Shown piece after piece: positions 54,409-64,000 of a stretch of DNA of 64,000 bases (positions are counted from its first letter, which is position 1; each line of letters begins with the position of its first letter). Below the pieces are notes generated by a model that saw only the letters and a list, made by a program, of their open reading frames with translations, made no database searches and had not been told where the DNA came from. The DNA lies in assembly GCF_000723405.1 (NCBI RefSeq), contig NZ_CCAE010000001.1, forward strand, positions 124,001-188,000, written 5' to 3'. Source of the DNA: Hydrogenophaga intermedia. Lineage in GTDB: Bacteria > Pseudomonadota > Gammaproteobacteria > Burkholderiales > Burkholderiaceae_C. The translations under genes and the position numbers were made by a program.

Positions 54409-55224
54409 TCAACGGGCCTGGCAGAGCGGGCAGAAGTAGGTCGAACGTTGACCTTGCCGAATGGTGCGGATCGCCGTGGTGCACTGCCGGCAGGGCTGGC
54501 CGGCGCGGTCGTACACCATGGCGTCGAGCTGGAAATAGCCGCTCTGCCCTTCGGCGCTCAAGAAATCGCGAAGCGTGCTGCCGCCCAGTGCCAGCGCGCG
54601 CTGCAACACGTCCACGATGGCGCCATGCAAGCGCGCGGCGCGCGGACCGCTGATGCGGTCGGCCCGCGTGGTGGGGCGGATACCGGCGCGAAACAGCGCC
54701 TCGCTGGCGTAGATGTTGCCCACGCCCACCACGATGTCGCCGGCCAGCAGCACCTGCTTGATGGGCGCACGCCGCAGGCGCAAGGCCTGGTGAAAACGCA
54801 CCGGATCGAAGCCCGCCTCCAGCGGCTCCACGCCCAGGCCGCCCAGCAAGCGCACGGCACGTGGGTGATCGAGCGACGGAACATGCACCACCGCACCGAA
54901 GCGACGGGGATCGTGCAGGCGCAGCCGCCCCCGGCTGGTGTCGAGTTCGAAGTGGTCATGCGGGCCGGCGGGCGGCAGCACCGGCGCGAATTGCAGGCTG
55001 CCCGACATGCCCAGGTGCAGCAGCAACCAACCCCCGTCCAGTTCCATCAGCAGGTACTTGCCTCGCCGACCGACCGAGCGCACGCACTGGCCGACCAGCG
55101 CGTCGGGCTCGACACCCAGCGGCCAGCGCAGTGGCTTGCCCAGCGCCACGCCGCGCACCGTCCCCCCGGCGATGCGGTCGGCAAAGCTGCGTCGGGTGAC
55201 CTCGACTTCGGGCAATTCGGGCAC
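54409..55224 (-). CDS. mutM: Formamidopyrimidine-DNA glycosylase MutM (Fpg)
   Basis: The protein is 271 residues. The essential N-terminal PELPEVE (Pro after the processed Met is the nucleophile) and the C-terminal zinc finger CRQC...CPLCQ are present. It excises 8-oxoguanine. Divergent from the TPR gene. Confidence 0.96.
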   Translation of the reverse strand: MPELPEVEVTRRSFADRIAGGTVRGVALGKPLRWPLGVEPDALVGQCVRSVGRRGKYLLMELDGGWLLLHLGMSGSLQFAPVLPPAGPHDHFELDTSRGRLRLHDPRRFGAVVHVPSLDHPRAVRLLGGLGVEPLEAGFDPVRFHQALRLRRAPIKQVLLAGDIVVGVGNIYASEALFRAGIRPTTRADRISGPRAARLHGAIVDVLQRALALGGSTLRDFLSAEGQSGYFQLDAMVYDRAGQPCRQCTTAIRTIRQGQRSTYFCPLCQAR

Positions 55225-55317
55225 GGTGATGGGGCGGAAATTGGGGCGCGGGGAACACGCGCCGGGGTCTTTGGATCAAGACACAAAGGCCTTGAACCCT
55301 TCAATTATCATGACCCG

Positions 55318-57078
55318 ATGAAACCCCTGCCGCTGCATTCACGTCTTCGTCGCTCGCTGGTGGCGCTGGCCTGCACCGGCGTCCTGGCCAGCCCGGCGGC
55401 GCTGGCGCAGAGTCCGCTGAAACCTTCGGTCACCAGTTCCCCGCTCGACGCCCCGCTGTTCTACCAACTGCTGCTCGGTGAGCTCAATGTGCGCGGGGGC
55501 GACCCCGGCGCGGGCTACTCGCTCATCCTCGAAGCAGCCCAGCGGGAGAAGAACCCCGAGCTCTTCCGGCGGGCCGTCGAGGTCGCACTGCAGTCCCGCC
55601 AGGTGGATGCCGCGCTGGCCGCCGCGAACACCTGGGCGCGCGATATCCCCGGCGACGCCGACGCCAACCGGTTCACGCTGCTTACGCTGCTGTCGCTGGG
55701 GCGCGTGAGCGAAACGGCGCAACCCCTGCGCGCCGTGCTGCAGGCCACGCCGGCAGAAGAGCGCAACAGCGCCATCGCGGCCATCCCTCAGATGTACGCG
55801 CGCGCCACGGACAAGGCCTTGGTACTCGCCGCCGCCCGCGAGGCATTGACCCCCTTCCTGACCCAGCCCGCCCATGCCGGTGCCGCCTGGGCCACCATCG
55901 GCCGGCTCGAACTCGACCTCGACCGCCCTGTGGCCGCCACCGACGCCGTGCGACGCGGCCACGCGGCGGACCCGGCGTCGCCCTACCCGGCCCTGCTCGC
56001 GCTGGAGTTGCTCGAACGCGGTCAAGCCGACACCGAACCGGTGGTGCGACAGCACATCGACGCCGCGCGGGCGAAAGACCCGCAGGACACGGCCATCGCC
56101 ACCGCCTACGCACGCGTGCTGCTTGATCTGGGCCGCTTGCGCGACGCGCGCGTGCAGCTGGAGCGCCTGACCACCCAGGCACCGCAGCAGGCCGACCCCT
56201 GGCTGCTGCTGGGCATGCTGCAGGTGCGGGACAACGCGCTGCCCGCCGCCAACGTCTCGCTCGACACCTACCTGCAGCTCGCCCGCGACGCCAAAGACGA
56301 GCGCGTGCGCCGCGGCCTCACGCAGGCCTACCTGCTCAAGGCCGAAATCGCCGAGAAGCAGCAGGATTTCGTCGCCGCGAACGCCTGGCTCGACCGCATC
56401 GACAACCCCGAGGAAATCATGGCCGCGCAGTTGCGCCGCGCCTCGGTGCTGGCGCGCCAGGGCCGCCTCGACGAGGCCCGCGCACTGCTGCGCAGCCAGC
56501 CCGAGCGCCGTCCCGACGACGCGCGCCTCAAACTGATCAGCGAGGCCCAGTTGCTGCGCGAATTCAAGGCCTGGCGCGAGGCCTATCAGGTCTACGGCGA
56601 AGCGGTCCAGCGCTTCCCCGACGACCCGGACCTGCTCTACGAACAGGCCATGATGGGTGACCGGGCGGGCATGCCCGCCGAGATGGAGCGCCTGCTGCGC
56701 GAGCTCATCGCCGCCAAGCCCGACCACCACCACGCCTACAACGCGCTCGGCTACTCCCTGGCCGACCGCAACGAGCGCCTGCCCGAGGCCAAGCAGCTCA
56801 TCGAAAAGGCCGTGTCCATGGCGCCGGACGACGCCTACATCCAGGACAGCCTGGGCTGGGTCGAATTCCGGCTCGGCAACACCGAACGCGCGCTCGGCAT
56901 CCTGCGCGACGCCTACGGCAAGCGCCCCGACCCGGAGATCGCCGCCCACCTGGGCGAGGTGCTCTGGACCAAGGGAGCGCGCGACGAGGCACGCCGCATC
57001 TGGCGCGAAGGCCTCGCACTCGCCAGCGACAACGAAACGCTGAAGAGCACGCTCAAGCGACTCAACGTCGAGCCGTGA
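55318..57078 (+). CDS. TPR-repeat periplasmic protein
   Basis: The protein is 586 residues. Signal sequence ~1-31 ends ALA before QSPLK. The rest is a superhelix of tetratricopeptide repeats, clearest at the C-terminus (AYNALGYSLADRNERLPEA; DDAYIQDSLGWVEFRLGN). It directly precedes and overlaps lolB, a common arrangement in Burkholderiales, and may assist outer-membrane assembly. That role is inferred. Confidence 0.85.
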   Translation: MKPLPLHSRLRRSLVALACTGVLASPAALAQSPLKPSVTSSPLDAPLFYQLLLGELNVRGGDPGAGYSLILEAAQREKNPELFRRAVEVALQSRQVDAALAAANTWARDIPGDADANRFTLLTLLSLGRVSETAQPLRAVLQATPAEERNSAIAAIPQMYARATDKALVLAAAREALTPFLTQPAHAGAAWATIGRLELDLDRPVAATDAVRRGHAADPASPYPALLALELLERGQADTEPVVRQHIDAARAKDPQDTAIATAYARVLLDLGRLRDARVQLERLTTQAPQQADPWLLLGMLQVRDNALPAANVSLDTYLQLARDAKDERVRRGLTQAYLLKAEIAEKQQDFVAANAWLDRIDNPEEIMAAQLRRASVLARQGRLDEARALLRSQPERRPDDARLKLISEAQLLREFKAWREAYQVYGEAVQRFPDDPDLLYEQAMMGDRAGMPAEMERLLRELIAAKPDHHHAYNALGYSLADRNERLPEAKQLIEKAVSMAPDDAYIQDSLGWVEFRLGNTERALGILRDAYGKRPDPEIAAHLGEVLWTKGARDEARRIWREGLALASDNETLKSTLKRLNVEP

Positions 57079-57569
57079 GCCTGCGCCCCCCCCTCACCCG
57101 CCGCACGGTCGTCATCACCCTGGCAGCCGGCCTCGCCGGCTGCGCCACACCACGGCCCCGCCTGCCCGGCGAAGCCGCCTGGTCCGGCAGGCTCGCCCTG
57201 CGCGTGGACAGCACGCCGTCACAAGCCTTCTCAGCCCTGTTCGACCTGCGCGGCAGCGCGACCCAGGGTGAACTCCAGCTCAGTTCCGCACTGGGACAGA
57301 CCCTGGCCACGGTGCGCTGGTCGACGCAGGGCGCCGAGCTGCAACGCGGCAACGAGACCACGCGCCGCGACAGCCTCGACGCACTCACCACCGAACTCAG
57401 CGGCGCCCCCTTGCCGGTGCTGGCCATGTTCGACTGGCTCCAGGGCCGGGACGCCCAGGCTGGTGGCTGGCGCGTCGATCTGTCGGCGCACGCCAACGGC
57501 CGCCTGGTGGCGCGGCGCGAGCAGCCCCTGCCCTCGGCCGAGTTGCGCCTCGTCTTCGAGCAGCCATGA
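57075..57569 (+). CDS. lolB: Outer-membrane lipoprotein LolB
   Basis: The protein is 164 residues from GTG. A lipobox LAGC (lipidated Cys23) follows a hydrophobic stretch. The short beta-rich body (WSGRLALRVD...GELQLSSALGQTLATVRW) fits LolB, which inserts lipoproteins into the outer membrane. It overlaps both neighbours by 4 bases, and the TPR-lolB-ispE order is typical. Confidence 0.88.
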   Translation: MSLRPPLTRRTVVITLAAGLAGCATPRPRLPGEAAWSGRLALRVDSTPSQAFSALFDLRGSATQGELQLSSALGQTLATVRWSTQGAELQRGNETTRRDSLDALTTELSGAPLPVLAMFDWLQGRDAQAGGWRVDLSAHANGRLVARREQPLPSAELRLVFEQP

Positions 57570-58423
57570 ACGCGCTGTACGACGTTCCCGCGCTGGCCAA
57601 AGTCAACCTGTTCCTGCACATTGTGGGCCGCCGCGACGACGGCTATCACGAGCTGCAGTCCGTGTTCATGCTCATCGACTGGTGCGACCACTTGCACTTC
57701 GAGCGACTGGACAACGGCGCAATCGAGCGCGTGGACAGCACACCCGGCGAGTTGCCCGAGGACGATCTCTGCGTGCGCGCCGCGCGAGCGCTGCGCCAAG
57801 CCACGGGATGCGCCCACGGCGTGCGCATCACGCTCGACAAACGCCTGCCCACCCAGGCCGGCCTGGGCGGCGGCTCGTCCGACGCCGCCACCACACTGCT
57901 TGCGCTCAACCGCCTGTGGGGCCTGGACCTGCGGCGCGACGCGCTGGCGCGCATCGGGCTCACGCTGGGCGCCGACGTGCCCTTCTTCATCGGCGGGCGC
58001 CACGCCTGGGTCGAGGGCATCGGCGAACGACTGACCCCCATCGAATTGCCTCGCGGCCACCTGGTGCTGATCAAGCCACCCGGTGGCGCGTCCACGCCAC
58101 GCATCTTTGCCGAGCCTTCGCTCAAACGGGACACGGAAACTGCTACAATCCAAGGCTTTGCTGCAAACGGCAACCTCGAATCGATGATGACCTTCGGTCA
58201 CAACGATCTGGAGCCGGTGGCACGGGCCCTGTGCCCCGAAGTCGGTGAAGCCATTCACTGGCTGGCAGACCAAGGTCTGTCGGGGCGCATGACCGGTTCC
58301 GGAACAGCGGTGTTCGCACCATGCGCCAGGAATCAGGTCCTCAGCCCGGCGCCAGCGTCCTGGCAGGTGCGGGTCTGCAGCAACATGGATGTCCATCCAT
58401 TGCTCGATTGGTGCGACGGCTGA
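57566..58423 (+). CDS. ispE: 4-diphosphocytidyl-2-C-methyl-D-erythritol kinase
   Basis: The protein is 285 residues. A GHMP kinase of the MEP isoprenoid pathway: opening PALAKVNLFLHIVGRRDDGYHEL and ATP loop PTQAGLGGGSSDAATTLLAL. The C-terminal GRMTGSGTAVFA motif is also present. Upstream of tRNA-Gln and prs, as in many proteobacteria. Confidence 0.95.
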   Translation: MNALYDVPALAKVNLFLHIVGRRDDGYHELQSVFMLIDWCDHLHFERLDNGAIERVDSTPGELPEDDLCVRAARALRQATGCAHGVRITLDKRLPTQAGLGGGSSDAATTLLALNRLWGLDLRRDALARIGLTLGADVPFFIGGRHAWVEGIGERLTPIELPRGHLVLIKPPGGASTPRIFAEPSLKRDTETATIQGFAANGNLESMMTFGHNDLEPVARALCPEVGEAIHWLADQGLSGRMTGSGTAVFAPCARNQVLSPAPASWQVRVCSNMDVHPLLDWCDG

Positions 58424-58505
58424 AAGCCTGCACGCCAGACGGCGCAACGGTTGTGCAACCTGCGACAATTCGGTGGTTCGTGACATTGGCACGGACCTCC
58501 TGTGT

Positions 58506-58582
58506 AGGGGAGTCGCCAAGTTGGTCAAGGCACCGGATTTTGATTCCGGCATGCGAGGGTTCGAGTCCTTCCTCCCCTGCCA
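58506..58582 (+). tRNA. tRNA-Gln (TTG)
   Basis: 77 bases with acceptor AGGGGAG/CTCCCCT and encoded CCA. Anticodon loop TTTTGAT within CCGGA/TCCGG gives anticodon TTG. Located between ispE and prs. Confidence 0.95.
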
Positions 58583-58607
58583 CCGTTTTTCTGACATCAC
58601 ACACACT

Positions 58608-58634
58608 GGCCATCGTTGATGGCCGTTGTTTTTT
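58608..58634 (+). terminator. Intrinsic terminator between tRNA-Gln and prs
   Basis: GGCCATC/GATGGCC stem with a GTT loop, then GTTG and a run of six T. It ends the tRNA transcript and could also attenuate read-through into prs. Confidence 0.8.
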
Positions 58635-58676
58635 GATCGCGGCCCCGCCGGTGGCCGCCAGACCGCTGGGAATGCC

Positions 58677-59651
58677 ATGCAAGTTCAGCCCCCGGATTAC
58701 ATGATCTTCACCGGCAACGCGAATCCCGTGCTGGCATCCGAGATCGCCCAACACCTGGGCACGCAGCTCGGCGCGGCCACCGTGGGCCGCTTCTCCGACG
58801 GTGAGGTCACCGTCGAAATCACCCAGAACGTGCGCGCCCGCCACGTGTTCGTCGTGCAGTCCACCTGCGCGCCCACGAACGAGAACCTGATGGAGCTGCT
58901 CATCATGGTCGACGCGCTCAAGCGCGCCTCGGCCGAGCGCATCTCCGCGGTCATCCCCTACTACGGCTACGCCCGCCAAGACCGCCGCCCGCGCTCCAGC
59001 CGCGTGCCGATCAGCGCCAAGGTCGTGGCCAACATGCTGCAGACCGTGGGCGTCCAGCGCGTGCTCACCATGGACCTGCACGCCGACCAGATTCAGGGCT
59101 TCTTCGACATCCCGGTCGACAACATCTACGCCTCGCCCGTGCTGCTGGGCGACCTGCGCACCAAGAACTACGAAGACCTGCTGGTGGTCTCGCCCGACGT
59201 GGGCGGCGTGGTGCGCGCGCGCGCGCTGGCCAAGCAGCTCAACTGCGACATGGCCATCATCGACAAGCGCCGCCCCAAGGCCAACGTGTCCGAAGTCATG
59301 CACGTGATCGGCGACATCGAGGGCCGCAACTGCGTGATCATGGACGACATGATCGACACCGCCGGCACCCTTGTGAAGGCGGCCGAGGTGCTCAAGGAGC
59401 GCGGCGCCAAGAAGGTCTACGCCTACTGCACGCACCCCATCTTCTCGGGCCCCGCCATCGAGCGCATCGCCAAGGGCAGCGCGCTCGACGAGGTGGTCGT
59501 CACCAACACCATCCCCCTGTCGCAGTCCGCCCAGGCCTGCGGCAAGATCCGGCAAGTTTCCGTGGCCCCGCTGATCGCCGAGTCGATCGCGCGCATTGCC
59601 TCGGGCGAGTCGGTCATCAGTTTGTTCGCCGATCAGGACAACTTGTTCTGA
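58677..59651 (+). CDS. prs: Ribose-phosphate pyrophosphokinase
   Basis: The protein is 324 residues. Conserved [35 protein letters not shown] and the PRPP loop [18 protein letters not shown]. It makes PRPP for nucleotides, His and Trp. The ATG at 58677 gives the normal length. Followed by rplY. Confidence 0.96.
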   Translation: MQVQPPDYMIFTGNANPVLASEIAQHLGTQLGAATVGRFSDGEVTVEITQNVRARHVFVVQSTCAPTNENLMELLIMVDALKRASAERISAVIPYYGYARQDRRPRSSRVPISAKVVANMLQTVGVQRVLTMDLHADQIQGFFDIPVDNIYASPVLLGDLRTKNYEDLLVVSPDVGGVVRARALAKQLNCDMAIIDKRRPKANVSEVMHVIGDIEGRNCVIMDDMIDTAGTLVKAAEVLKERGAKKVYAYCTHPIFSGPAIERIAKGSALDEVVVTNTIPLSQSAQACGKIRQVSVAPLIAESIARIASGESVISLFADQDNLF

Positions 59652-59736
59652 TCAGCGATCAATATCCGGCCGCCGCGAGGCGGCCTTCATCAACCCGAGG
59701 CGTTCTGGTCGCGGAACCCCTCAATTGGAGTCAGTC

Positions 59737-60366
59737 ATGCAATTCGTCGCTTTTGAGCGCGCCAAGCAGGGTACGGGTGCGAGCCGCCGTCTGCGCATCA
59801 CCGGTCGCGCGCCCGGTATCGTTTTTGGTGGCACCGCCGCCCCCGTCTCGATCGAACTCGATCACAACGCGCTGTGGCACGCCCTGAAGAAGGAAGCCTT
59901 CCACGCCTCCATCCTCGACATGGAGCTCGGCGGCAAGGTTGAAAAAGTGCTGCTGCGCGATGTGCAGTACCACCCCTTCAAGCCGCAGGTGCTGCACGTG
60001 GACTTCCAGCGCGTGGACGACAAGACACGCCTGCGCAAGAAAGTGCCGCTGCACTTCACCGGCGCTGAAGAATCGCCTGCGGTCAAGCTCGACAAGTGCC
60101 TGGTCAACCACGTGATCAACGAGATCGAGATCGAGTGCCTGGCCACCCAGTTGCCCGAGAACATCACCGTGGACCTGAGCCAGGTCACCAAGGGCGCCAC
60201 CGTGCACGCCGGCGACATCAAGCTGCCCAAGGGCGTGAAGATCGTCACCCACGGCCGCAAGGACATCACGGTCGCGACCGTGGTGGAGCCGGTGGAAGAA
60301 GTGGTGGCAGCACCCGTCGCCGCCGCGCCCGCCGACGACAAAAAGAAAGGCAAAGGCAAGAAGTAA
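59737..60366 (+). CDS. rplY: Ribosomal protein bL25, CTC-type
   Basis: The protein is 209 residues, the long (Ctc) form: an L25 domain (residues 1-95) and a C-terminal beta domain, ending in an Ala/Lys-rich tail (KKKGKGKK). It binds 5S rRNA. Strong GGAG site. A terminator follows 20 bases later. Confidence 0.95.
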   Translation: MQFVAFERAKQGTGASRRLRITGRAPGIVFGGTAAPVSIELDHNALWHALKKEAFHASILDMELGGKVEKVLLRDVQYHPFKPQVLHVDFQRVDDKTRLRKKVPLHFTGAEESPAVKLDKCLVNHVINEIEIECLATQLPENITVDLSQVTKGATVHAGDIKLPKGVKIVTHGRKDITVATVVEPVEEVVAAPVAAAPADDKKKGKGKK

Positions 60367-60386
60367 TTCTTCGCCTCGCCCCGAAC

Positions 60387-60416
60387 AAGGCCCGCCCCGC
60401 GCGGGCCTTTTCTTTT
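60387..60416 (+). terminator. Intrinsic terminator after rplY
   Basis: AAGGCCCGC/GCGGGCCTT stem with a 5-base loop, followed by TTTCTTTT. It separates prs-rplY from pth. Confidence 0.9.
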
Positions 60417-60432
60417 GGGACAATCTCTCTCT

Positions 60433-61865
<1,433 letters not shown>

Positions 61866-61866
<1 letters not shown>

Positions 61867-62459
61867 TATCCCGTGGCGCCGGGCAGGGCCGGGTGCAACA
61901 GGTGAAAGGCCACGGCGCCTGCGCGGCCGTGCCGGTGCAGGCTCAGGCCCAGGGGCGCCAGATCCGCTTCGACCCAGGGACGCGGGGCTTCCAGGTAGAC
62001 GAAGCCTTCGGCCGACACCGCCTCGCGCGCGGCGCGCAGCGCGGGCTCGAACAGATTCACCGCATCGAAGGGCGGATCGAGAAAGACAACGTCCAGACCC
62101 TGCCCCGCCGCCGCGCGCAGGGCCGCCAGGCCATCACCGCGCTGAACGCGCACCGCCTCGGCTTTCAGGCGCGTGCGGATGGTCTGGAGTTGCACCACGA
62201 GCGTGGGATCCTGCTCCACCATCACCACCTCGCGCGCGCCGCGAGAGGCGGCCTCGAAGCCCAACGCGCCCGTGCCCGCAAAAGCGTCGAGGCCACGCCA
62301 GCCCGTGAGGTCCTGCCCCAGCCAGTTGAACAGGGTTTCGCGCACGCGCGAGGGCGTGGGTCGCAGCCCCGGCCGATCGGCCACGGGCAGCTTGCTGCGT
62401 TTCCATTGCCCACCCAGGAGGCGGACTTCCTGCGGCGGGGCACCGGCGGGCTTCTTCAT
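61866..62459 (-). CDS. rsmD: 16S rRNA (guanine-N2-)-methyltransferase RsmD
   Basis: The protein is 197 residues. SAM-binding GLDAFAGTGALGFEAASRGA and catalytic motif VVFLDPPFD. It methylates G966 of 16S rRNA (E. coli numbering). Pairing with coaD is a common arrangement. Confidence 0.95.
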
Positions 62460-62483
62460 GCCGGCGAGCTTAACCGTGTGCCC

Positions 62484-63821
62484 TCAGGGCCGGGCTCCCA
62501 CCACGACGGTGGCCAATCGGTCCGGCTTGACGACACGCTGCATCGCACGGCGCACCTCGTCCACCGTCAGCGCGCGCACGCGTTGCGTCCAGGTGTCCAG
62601 GTAGTCCAGCGGCAAGCCGTTCCAGCCAATGTTGACCACGTTGTCGAGCAGCTTGCGGTTGCTGTCAAAGCGCAGTGCGAAGCCGTTGATGAGGTAGTCC
62701 TTGGCGGCTTGCAGTTCAGCTTCGCTCGGGCCTTCGGCGATGTAGCCCGCAAGCGTGTCGCGCACCACGCGCACGGCCTCGTCGGCCTGGTCCGGCCGCG
62801 TGTTGAGCCCGATCTGGAAGGCCCCCGCGTGGCGGCCCGGCGAGAAATAGCTGTACACGCCGTACGTGAGGCCGCGCTTCTCGCGCACCTCGATCGTCAG
62901 GCGAGAGGTGAACCCGCTGCCGCCGAGGATGTGGTTGCCCACAAAGAGCGGAAAGAAGTCCGGGTCGTCCCGCTTGATGCCGGGTTGGCCGATCAGCACC
63001 TGCGCCTGCGCGGCAGCCATGGGCAGGCGCTGCACCGAGGCGGCGCTCAGGGGTTTCACCTCCGGCACGGGCGGCAACGCGGCGCAGCCATGCGGCGCGA
63101 TGGCGCGCACCATCGCATCGACGATGCGCTCGGCGCCCGCGCGGTCCACGGCGCCCACCATCACCACCTGCGCGCGGCAGGCGGTGATGTGGCGGCGGTA
63201 GAAGGCGCGCATGTCATCCACACGGATCGCAGCAAGGGTCTCGGGCGTGGTGAAACGCCCGTAAGGGTGGTCGCCGTACACGGCGCGCCCGAAGGCCTGG
63301 CTGGCCACCGTGGGCGGCCGGTTGAGCGCTTCGCGCAGCGCGGCCGATGCGCGCTCGCGGTCGCGTTGCCACACGGCCTCGGGCCAGGTGGGCCGGGCCA
63401 GTTGCTGCGCCGCCAGCGCCACGGCGCGCGAGAGGATGGCTGGATCGGTGAGGCTGCGCAGTTGCACCGAGAAGCGGTCGCTGCCCGCGCTCGCACCGAA
63501 CTCGGCGCCCAGGTCCACCCAGGCCGCGGCCAGGGCGTTTTCGTCGCGCGCGGGCTGGCCTTCGTAGGCACCTACGCCGCCGTCCATCAAGCCCGCCACC
63601 GCATTGGCCAGCCCCGCCTGCGCGGCCGGCTCGCGCCGGCTGCCGCCGTCGAAGTCCATCTGTACGTCGACCATGGGAATGGTCGGGCTGTTCACCAGGT
63701 ACACCCGCGTGCCGCTGGGGTGCACCCAATGCTCGATGGGGATGGCGGCCGAGGCCACGCCCGCGACCAGCGCCAGGCCCGTTGCGGCCAGCGCACGCTT
63801 CACCGTTGGCCAATGCCTCAT
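62484..63821 (-). CDS. M16 peptidase family protein, non-catalytic subunit type
   Basis: The protein is 445 residues with a signal sequence (ends ASA). The M16 fold is clear (TRVYLVNSPTIPMVDVQMDF; GGSGFTSRLTIEVREKRGLTYGVYSYF). The zinc motif HxxEH expected after ANAVAGLMDGG is absent, so this should be the inactive partner of the upstream gene, which it overlaps by 4 bases. Periplasmic location is inferred. Confidence 0.88.
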   Translation of the reverse strand: MRHWPTVKRALAATGLALVAGVASAAIPIEHWVHPSGTRVYLVNSPTIPMVDVQMDFDGGSRREPAAQAGLANAVAGLMDGGVGAYEGQPARDENALAAAWVDLGAEFGASAGSDRFSVQLRSLTDPAILSRAVALAAQQLARPTWPEAVWQRDRERASAALREALNRPPTVASQAFGRAVYGDHPYGRFTTPETLAAIRVDDMRAFYRRHITACRAQVVMVGAVDRAGAERIVDAMVRAIAPHGCAALPPVPEVKPLSAASVQRLPMAAAQAQVLIGQPGIKRDDPDFFPLFVGNHILGGSGFTSRLTIEVREKRGLTYGVYSYFSPGRHAGAFQIGLNTRPDQADEAVRVVRDTLAGYIAEGPSEAELQAAKDYLINGFALRFDSNRKLLDNVVNIGWNGLPLDYLDTWTQRVRALTVDEVRRAMQRVVKPDRLATVVVGARP

Positions 63822-64000
63822 TGCGCGCCCTCCGCCGCCCGCGCCTGGGGCACCAGCACGCCCGTGTTGAGCGTGCGATCGATGAAGTAGCGCTGCGCCA
63901 CCGCGCGCACCCGCTCGGCCGTCACGGCCTGCAGGCCCGCCATCAGACGCTCGCCGGCATCCGTGGGCAAGCCATTGAGCCAGTACGTGCCCTGCTCCTG
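63818..64000 (-). CDS. M16 peptidase, C-terminal fragment (cut by window edge)
   Basis: Sixty residues are visible, ending QRYFIDRTLNTGVLVPQAR then a short tail. The helix DAGERLMAGLQAVTAERVRAVA is typical of the C-terminus of M16 peptidases. The remainder, presumably with the HxxEH site, lies beyond the window. Translationally coupled to the following subunit. Confidence 0.85.
   Translation of the reverse strand, partial: QEQGTYWLNGLPTDAGERLMAGLQAVTAERVRAVAQRYFIDRTLNTGVLVPQARAAEGAQ

Overview
The window is high-GC and reads as the chromosome of a betaproteobacterium of the order Burkholderiales. The family is probably Comamonadaceae, perhaps near Hydrogenophaga. I base this on protein character, gene order (hemW-rdgB-rph-phosphatase-kinase-yicC-gmk-rpoZ-spoT, hrcA/nadK-recN, ispE-tRNA-prs-rplY-pth) and the combined urt/ure nitrogen locus. 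The genus was not tested by any search.

Region 1 (1-19,070) is a urea utilisation locus with accessory insertions. The ABC-type urea importer urtABCDE runs on the minus strand. Urease genes ureA-ureJ-ureB-ureC-ureE-ureF-ureG run on the plus strand. Between them is a two-component pair (minus strand) whose kinase is a fusion of an NCS1-type transporter, a cysteine cluster, a histidine kinase and a receiver. No ureD is visible. The importer is flanked by two foreign-looking genes: a frameshifted gene of unknown family (22-1109), and a 775-residue protein (7352-9679) whose C-terminal half matches the NEL-type E3 ubiquitin ligase domain of IpaH/SspH effectors, including the catalytic Cys-x-Asp.

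Region 2 (19,071-35,331) is mostly ordinary chromosome: tRNA-Ser, a DsrE-like periplasmic protein, a serine hydrolase with an aspartyl hydroxylase, a DUF4148 protein divergent from an OmpR-type two-component system, then the hemW-to-greB housekeeping block with a Ser/Thr kinase-phosphatase pair, a CoA-transferase-fold racemase and tRNA-Arg.

Region 3 (35,397-46,700) is an 11.3-kb integrative element. It has split a host tRNA gene (anticodon CAT) exactly at the anticodon loop. The 3' half lies at 35,359-35,403 and the 5' half at 46,694-46,732, and the element carries its own complete tRNA with the same anticodon. It encodes a tyrosine recombinase, decayed phage genes (terminase, Mu-like capsid gpT fragment), many small unknown genes that often have their own terminator, and a restriction-modification pair. 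That pair is a Dam-type adenine methyltransferase with an apparent ribbon-helix-helix front end, placed tail to tail with a NotI-like endonuclease.

Region 4 (46,733-64,000) is core chromosome: hrcA, nadK, recN, rapZ, mutY, a dynamin-like GTPase, mutM, a TPR protein, lolB, ispE, tRNA-Gln, prs, rplY, pth, a ferredoxin, coaD, rsmD and a pair of M16 peptidase genes, the last cut by the window edge.
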